A DNA stretch of 64,000 bases from Plantago major (lineage: Eukaryota; Streptophyta; Magnoliopsida; Lamiales; Plantaginaceae), in NCBI GenBank assembly GCA_026545765.1, contig CM048841.1, forward strand, positions 91,589,419 to 91,653,418, in the 5' to 3' direction. This document shows, in pieces, positions 58,290-64,000 of the stretch. The first letter of the stretch is position 1. Every line of letters begins with the position of its first letter. The notes below the pieces were generated by a model, which worked only from the letters and a program-made list of their open reading frames with translations, ran no database searches and had not been told where the DNA came from. The translations under genes were made by a program, and so were the position numbers.

Positions 58290-60634
58290 GTGACCTTCTC
58301 GGCGGCGCTACCTTCAATCCTACTGCCACCGCCGCCTTCTATGCCGCCGGATTGGGCGGCGCTGACCTCTTCTCCGCCGCGCTCCGATTTCCTGCTCAGG
58401 TACCACAATTCCTCACTCTGTCACTTAGTAAGGAATTAAGGATGATCTATCTCTACCTGACTGACTGACTAATGACATATGGAATGATATTTTAAATTTG
58501 TTACTCTGTTGACTTTAATTGTGAATTATGCTTAACGAGAATTATTAATTCTGTCACATATATAAGCGGAATTATATATACTCGAAACTGCAGCAGTTTA
58601 ATTAGGCCTTTGATCTGTACCTGATTGATGAAATGGAATGGAGTATTACCTTGTTTTTGACTGTGTTAAAATTTACACGGATCTATTTATTTCATTATTT
58701 TATGGTTAGACGGAGCTTATATGTGCTGATGGTTGATAATTATCACACAGGCATCTGGTCCAGTGGGAGGTGCTATTGCAATCATTGAATAATTAAACTG
58801 CCCCTCAGTTCTAGCACAACAAGATAGACTTGTTTGCTTACTATTTGTTTTTGCTGAAACTGAGCTGCTGTTTAATTACGCCTTTGCTTTATGATTCATC
58901 TCGACCTGACTGGCTGGTGTTTTATGTAGCGCATTCCTTACTCTCATTTTTTACTGAGAGGAATAAAATTTCTGCCTATTCAAAAAGAGAAATCTGTTGA
59001 TTCCTGCTGCTGTTGATTGAGTTCATTTATTTACTTTGTCGTTGCACTGAAACACATTAGTTCACAATGATCAACACAGGCAGCTGGTGCAGTGGGCGGT
59101 GCCATTGCAATCATGGAAGTGATGCCCAAACAGTACAAACACTTGCTCGGTGGTCCTTCATTGAAGGTTGATGTGCACACCGGAGCCATTGCTGAGGGGG
59201 TTCTGACCTTCACCATCACATTTTTTGTCCTCCTTATTGTGCTCAAGGGTCCTAGAAGTCCAATTATAAAGAATTGGTTGCTTGCCATGACAACTGTTAC
59301 ATTGGTTGTTGCAGGTTCTACGTTCACAGGGCCATCTATGAACCCTGCCAATGTAAGCAATCATCTCTTTCTGTTTTCTGTATTCTACTTATGCTTCCAT
59401 CTCGGGCTCTTGATATGGAATCTTATGCTGTGCACTTCATTATATGTGATCTGCTAGTTTTGTTATATCTGCATGTAAATGTGGAATACTAGTTCGATAA
59501 TTCACTTCATTAACATGTCCATCAAGTCGGATAAGGCCACCGACTAAATCTCTTTTTTCTGGAGATCAAGATGTGGTCATACGACCAGGTTGGGCATTTA
59601 TTCCTATTGAATTTGTAATGCTGACGTCGACTTGTCTTTACGATGTCATAGTTGTTTTGGTTGCTGCAGTGTCATGTTTGGTTTGGTGTACACATCAATT
59701 GGAATGTTTTTCAACCTCCTGAACTGACTCTTTTATCACGTGTTTGATCATTACATCTAAAATGCGGCACTCCAAGATTTTTGGCTTGGTGATCTTGCAC
59801 TATAAATAAATGTGCTTCCATACCTACTTCAACTGTGGCGTTATCTTTTGTCTGTTCCTGCTTATTTGTTTTCCCGGAAACTAGAGCTTAGAGATTATGA
59901 GGTCATATTTGATTATGAAATAATTATTAAAGCTGTGGCTCTGGAGCTGACATAGATGTCTAGTATTGTTTGTTGTGAGGATTTTAATTTGAATGGGAAA
60001 TAGAGAAGCAAAAGTCACATTTTTAATGGCAGTAAACGTTTTTTTTTACCCTCTGCTGCGACAAGAAAAGGGTTTAGATAGCTATGAACTATTTATTTCT
60101 ACAAGTGAATCAATTACACTCAATCTTCATGAAGTTACATTGTTCTTGGATGTGCAGCGTAAAGCTATTTGATCTTGTGATCTTTTTCGGATTTTTAGAT
60201 TCCATCCTTCCACGAAAAACAAAATTTCTCCATGTTTTTAACTGTTTGTAACTTTTGTCTTTTTATCCCTTTTCTTATAACCATGTTTAGTGTTCCAATA
60301 TACTATTGAGTCCTCTCTTTAATGCTATTCGATAAAGATGTGTTTAGCTATTACTTGTTTTCTTCTGCCACCTTATGTAAGAATGCATGGACAAATACAA
60401 CTCTCTTCTCATTCTCAAATTATTTAAGTGTGTGTTGGTTAAACTGTTGATAAATTATGCATTGTAATATCTGTACAGGCATTTGGCTGGGCATATGTGA
60501 ATAATAAGCACAATACATGGGAGCAGTTCTACGTATACTGGATCTGTCCCTTTGTTGGTGCAATATTGGCTGCATGGGTTTTCCGTTTCGTTTTCCCTCC
60601 ACCAGTGAAGCAGAAGAAATCCAAAAAAGCATAA
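58103..60634 (+). CDS. SIP1: Small basic intrinsic protein (SIP1-type aquaporin), 3 exons, 241 residues
   Basis: Membrane channel of the plant SIP subfamily, known in other plants as ER-located water channels. Exons 58,103-58,399 (99 codons), 59,080-59,352 (91) and 60,479-60,634 (51 plus stop) join in phase with GT-AG introns. Six hydrophobic segments are evident. The first pore motif is GATFNPTATAAFYAAG (NPT instead of NPA, characteristic of SIP1) and the second is GPSMNPANAFGWAYV (NPA). The C-terminus is short and Lys-rich (PPPVKQKKSKKA), the basic tail that gives the family its name. The ATG at 58,103 gives MKSAIKAAIADGVLTFMWIF, the usual SIP1 start. The length equals the family norm. It looks fully intact. 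Intron 1 contains a decayed copy of the exon 2 start (58,751-58,789). Confidence 0.95.
58751..58789 (+). other. Decayed duplicate of the start of SIP1 exon 2 within intron 1
   Basis: CACAG followed by GCATCTGGTCCAGTGGGAGG and TGCTATTGCAATCATTGAA matches the exon 2 acceptor and first 13 codons at 59,080-59,118 (AAGAVGGAIAIME versus ASGPVGGAIAIIE), then hits a stop. Its splice acceptor is still plausible, so aberrant inclusion would truncate the protein. Confidence 0.8.
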
Positions 60635-60802
60635 TTGAATTAGAATGCAGTTGAAGTTGTGGATACAGGTTGTTGAGATCCTGAATATAGTCCGTACAGG
60701 ACTGGAATACATTCTTGCTTTAATTAACCGTCTTATGAAATATCAGAAGTTTGGAACATTCATGTGTTTTAGGCATGCTAAATGCAACATCTAGCTTCTT
60801 CT

Positions 60803-60838
<36 letters not shown>

Positions 60839-61854
60839 GGTGTCTGCAACATCTAGCTTTGTCATACTTAAACTGGTAGATTTCATATATCTGAACCCGA
60901 AGAAAAATAGTTTCGCTGTCTCACATAGATTTCTTCACTTCTGGAGTTTGTGGTTAAAAGATAAAACTAAATATGCTGGTTTCATATATACTAATGTGCG
61001 CAGATGCTATGTTAACCTGATAGTATATCTTTTGAAGTAAACCTGATATATGGTTGTTGATAGGGCAAAATTCGCATACGATTTCACTAAAAATTTGATC
61101 AGTAATCATTTATCAAATCAGGTTTCTTTGAATTATAAGACCTCACAATCCGATATATTGTAGGAGTAGATAATAATCATTCTAGAAAAGGTAGACAAGG
61201 AAAAGTAAAGTACTCTTATGTGATACTCATTCGTAACAAAACTAATAAAGATCGATGTGGAGTAATAACTATTTACTATACCCTTAAAATTATTATGAAG
61301 GGGAAGAGTTATCCAATTTATACTATTTGCAAGATTGATGTGGTATATTTTAGCACATCCCTTCACGAGTAGGCCGCGATTAATCGGCTCTATATGTGGA
61401 ATCATAACAACAATCGTTGGGCGAGCCAGAATTATCGTTGGCTGGGCTGGAACCCATCATCAACTTGGAGTAAAGTGATAAACTGTTGTTGCCCCAAATG
61501 GTAAAAAGCCCTGAGTTCACTTAAACTCGGATTCGAACATCGTGTATAAAAAAAGAACTGACATCGGTTGGAATATCAATGGCAACTCGAAAAAAAATGA
61601 CATTCTAACAAGCCGTTTTTGTTGGACGTAAATGTGAGAGAGTGTTTTGTATATAATTAAAACATTAATTTCAGTAAAAATTTAAGTGTTTTAAACCCGT
61701 TTTCAGTTAGCCAAACAGCCTCTAAACGATGATAAGTACAATTAGTTAGGTCTAAGTAAAACGACGATTTGATTGAAATAAAACTTTGACAAGTGCCGCA
61801 ATCGACGGTTCCCGCAAAATAAACCAGAAGATAGAAGAGAAGGGAAGAGAAGAG
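60635..61854. other. Intergenic between SIP1 and QTRT2
   Basis: Contains the SIP1 3' untranslated region (next 100-200 bp) and a run of 30 T at 60,805-60,834. The remainder is AT-rich without a recognisable gene. 61,480-61,620 resembles degraded repeat. The QTRT2 promoter should lie at about 61,600-61,850. Confidence 0.5.
60805..60834. repeat. Poly(T) run of 30
   Basis: Single-base run, directly after CTTCTTCTTC. The flanking word CAACATCTAGCTT occurs on both sides (near 60,784 and 60,846), so this may be the tail of a small minus-strand retroposon with a 13 bp target duplication, or slippage. Confidence 0.7.
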
Positions 61855-64000
61855 ATGAAGTTCCGGCTGACGGCGTGGAAGAGCAACGGCGGAGGAGGAG
61901 CACGGGCAGGCGTTGTTCAGGTGGGCAGCTGGTCATTTAACACACCAGGCCTTCTCCTCACTACCCGTAAAGGCCTGCCCGCCTTCATCTCTCCTGACCT
62001 TCTCTCTTCTCTCCCTTCTCCCGATTCTCGCCTCCTCCAATTCAGCCCTCTTCACTTGTAAGCCCCTCTCTTCTTTCCTCACTTTATTCAATTCCTCTTC
62101 CTTAACAACCAAATTGCTTCTTTTCCAAACATGACCACTACCTGTTTGTGATATTGCCTCACTGGAATGAACTAGCTGAGATTACATTATTATTATGTCT
62201 CCTGTTATTGAGTACTAGTACCTGTTTGTGGAATTGCTCAATGAAAGAAACCAGCTCATTTTTTTAATTTTTTTTTTTTGAGAACTACCTGTTTGTGGTA
62301 TTGCCTCACTGAAAGAAACCTGCTGTGGTGAACTTATTATGTTCTTCTTTACTTGTCCAGTATAGAGGGGATTTCCCAAAAGACCATTTCTGAAATTGGA
62401 GGTCTCCGCTCTATGGTTGGTCTTAACCAAGATTATGTTTTTACGGCTGTCCCAAGGGACTCCATTCTGTCTTTACCCAACTATCAGGCCACTAACACCA
62501 ATGGGGCTTCTTTTGATACCCCAGCTGGTCGCTGTCGGGTGAGTTACACTTGCACTTGGCAATGCTTTGTTTTTTCTAAAAATTGTTCTCTTGCTTATCG
62601 GTCCCCTTTTTTCCCCTTCTATTGTGGGTTCTTTCAGATAAAGCCAGCAGAGTATGTGGAAATGGTTTCGTCCATGAAGCCGGATATGTGGGTCACGTTG
62701 GCAGATGAAGTTCCTGCTTGGGTTTCTGAGAAAAGAAATAAAGCCTCTATTGCTCGAACCATCAGATGGCTCGATGATTGTATTGCCTTAAATTTAGCTA
62801 CCAAGACAGGTGGAGCTGTTTTTGGGTCCATTGTTGGAGGCTCGAAGATTGAAGAACGCAGACTGTGTGCACAAGAAGTTGCAAAGCGGAGTGTTTCAGG
62901 TACTTATATTCTTATTAGTGATGATTTTCTGGTAACCTATGTTAACAATTGGCAATAGCATCCATGGTTTAGCCTGCAGGGGATATGAGTAAATTACGTC
63001 TAAATTGAATGCGAATCCAACATAATAATTTGTGCTCCCTTAAGATCCAAAATGCCATTGCATTCTTCTTATATATACACATATGTATGTGTGTGTGTGT
63101 GAACAATATCATGATATTTAATAGATCGGATATATGCTTCCTAGGGTCATATATACTTTGCGTGGTTAGTAGTAGCTTTGTTTACCTTGGAGAAACTATA
63201 TGTGATGCAGGTTTCTATATTGGTGGATTTGGCCTTGGGGAGACCATGGATGAATGCCCTGCACTTCTCAGTGCTATCTGTGTAAGAGATCTTGCTCTTG
63301 TCACTGGGAGTGTTTGTCCATTATGAACTCTATTTATTGGGCGTTTCTGGCATATTCTATTTGTCTCTTAAAAATTTAAGTTACTCAACTTCTATTTGTC
63401 CTTGGGTGCTCTTTATTGTGTCCCGGCTGACTTGTATTTTCTATACTCAGATTAGATCTATACTTAGATATGAAGTTATGAACAAAAAAGATGAACGTAA
63501 AAAGTGGACTTTTCTGATACTTATATTCAGCACTGAACCACTTAGGCACCTTTTCATCATTTTTGCGTCATTCTGTATTTATTTTTTCGATGGACTTACG
63601 TGCATAAATTTCTGTTTGTAATATGCTAATTGTCTTCTTATCTTTTGATCTCAGGAAACTTTACCAGAAGAGAAGCCACGCCAGATATCTGGACTTGGAC
63701 TGCCTGGTATTCACAATTGTCTACCTTTTTTGTATTTTCTTGCTCTGGAAGAACATAATTTGGAAACTCTATGCTTCTGTTGATCCAAGACGTTTATGCA
63801 TTTATGTTCTATAAGGTTTATGGTTTAAATATTTTGTATTCGATTTACTATTGCCCCACCTGGCTTTATGTTTGTGCAAAATAATTCATCCATAGAATAG
63901 CTTGTTCTAGCTTCTAGATGTTCGGAGAAGTTTTCCTTGCTTTTTTGCTCACATTGAGATCTGGTATGCTTTATGCAGAAGAAGTTTTGCAGGGTGTAGC
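61855..64000 (+). CDS. QTRT2: Queuine tRNA-ribosyltransferase accessory subunit 2 (5' part, runs off right edge)
   Basis: Non-catalytic partner of QTRT1 in the eukaryotic tRNA-guanine transglycosylase, which swaps G34 for queuine in tRNAs with GUN anticodons. Exons so far: 61,855-62,057; 62,361-62,538; 62,638-62,899; 63,211-63,281; 63,655-63,706; 63,979 to beyond 64,000; all join in phase. The protein reads MKFRLTAWKSNGGGGARAG, SWSFNTPGLLLTTRKGLPAF, GGLRSMVGLNQDYVFTAVPR, KPAEYVEMVSSMKPDMWVTL, EERRLCAQEVAKRSVSGFYI and GGFGLGETMDECPALLSAIC, all TGT-family wording. The zinc-binding Cys/His cluster would be in the missing C-terminal part. An in-frame ATG at 61,786 would add 23 residues (SRKINQKIEEKGREE); I prefer 61,855 because MKF followed by the conserved strand is the family start. 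It looks intact as far as seen. Confidence 0.93.

Noticed and set aside
61742-62134. Alternative frames around the QTRT2 first exon
   Set aside because: Other-frame shadows of exon 1; the conserved MKFRLTAWKS frame joins exon 2 in phase.
1-64000. tRNA and rRNA genes
   Set aside because: I looked for tRNA-like B-box (GGTTCGA) contexts. The one near 26,992 (GTGGGTTCGAGGG) has no cloverleaf around it. No rRNA sequence was seen.

Overview
The window is nuclear DNA of a flowering plant, most likely a eudicot. The host genes are split into many short exons by GT-AG introns with AT-rich sequence. Ty1/copia, L1-type LINE, MULE, Helitron, CACTA, hAT-like, PIF/Harbinger and Stowaway-type sequences lie between them. 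An asterid source is a weak guess from protein wording only. All gene models below were read by eye from splice sites and reading frames; no alignment or database search was run.

Left third (1-22.6 kb): an SNF2-family DNA-annealing helicase gene of the SMARCAL1 type (Arabidopsis CHR18-like) runs on the minus strand from 21,611 to 10,988. I can follow 24 coding exons in phase (about 735 residues) with all helicase motifs, plus a likely non-coding 5' exon near 22.4 kb. A second, incomplete copy fills 1-8.66 kb in the same orientation and runs off the left edge. It is a direct tandem duplicate of the 15.8-20.6 kb part of the gene. It has no recognisable first coding exon, has lost the exon 2 splice acceptor, and carries a 3.6 kb LINE insertion and a 479 bp GC-rich palindromic insertion, each with target-site duplications that show the empty site in the other copy.

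Middle (22.6-57.1 kb): an accessory, transposon-dominated stretch. In order it holds a FAR1-related (MULE-derived) pseudogene, a near-perfect palindromic Stowaway-type MITE, a possible solo LTR, a broken copia element, a PIF/Harbinger Myb-like ORF1, a second copia fragment fused to a GRF-type zinc-finger fragment, two tandem-repeat fields (about 165 bp units near 36-37 kb; TTGTCTAG-rich units near 39.5-40.5 kb), a MuDR-type transposase pseudogene, a 342 bp copy of the promoter and first exon of the aquaporin gene joined to a LINE ORF1 fragment, and a large broken Helitron. An hAT-like element and a nested pair of CACTA-like elements sit inside the Helitron.

Right end (57.9-64 kb): two ordinary host genes on the plus strand. 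The first is a complete three-exon small basic intrinsic protein (SIP1-type aquaporin, 241 residues). The second is the 5' part of the queuine tRNA-ribosyltransferase accessory subunit 2 gene (QTRT2/QTRTD1), which runs off the right edge.

I found no clear sign of a wholly new biological system. The most informative items are the helicase tandem duplication with its datable insertions, the repeat-built C-terminal tail of the helicase ending in a PCNA-binding-like motif, an unexplained open exon-like stretch in intron 21, and the scattered duplication of the aquaporin promoter and exon 1.
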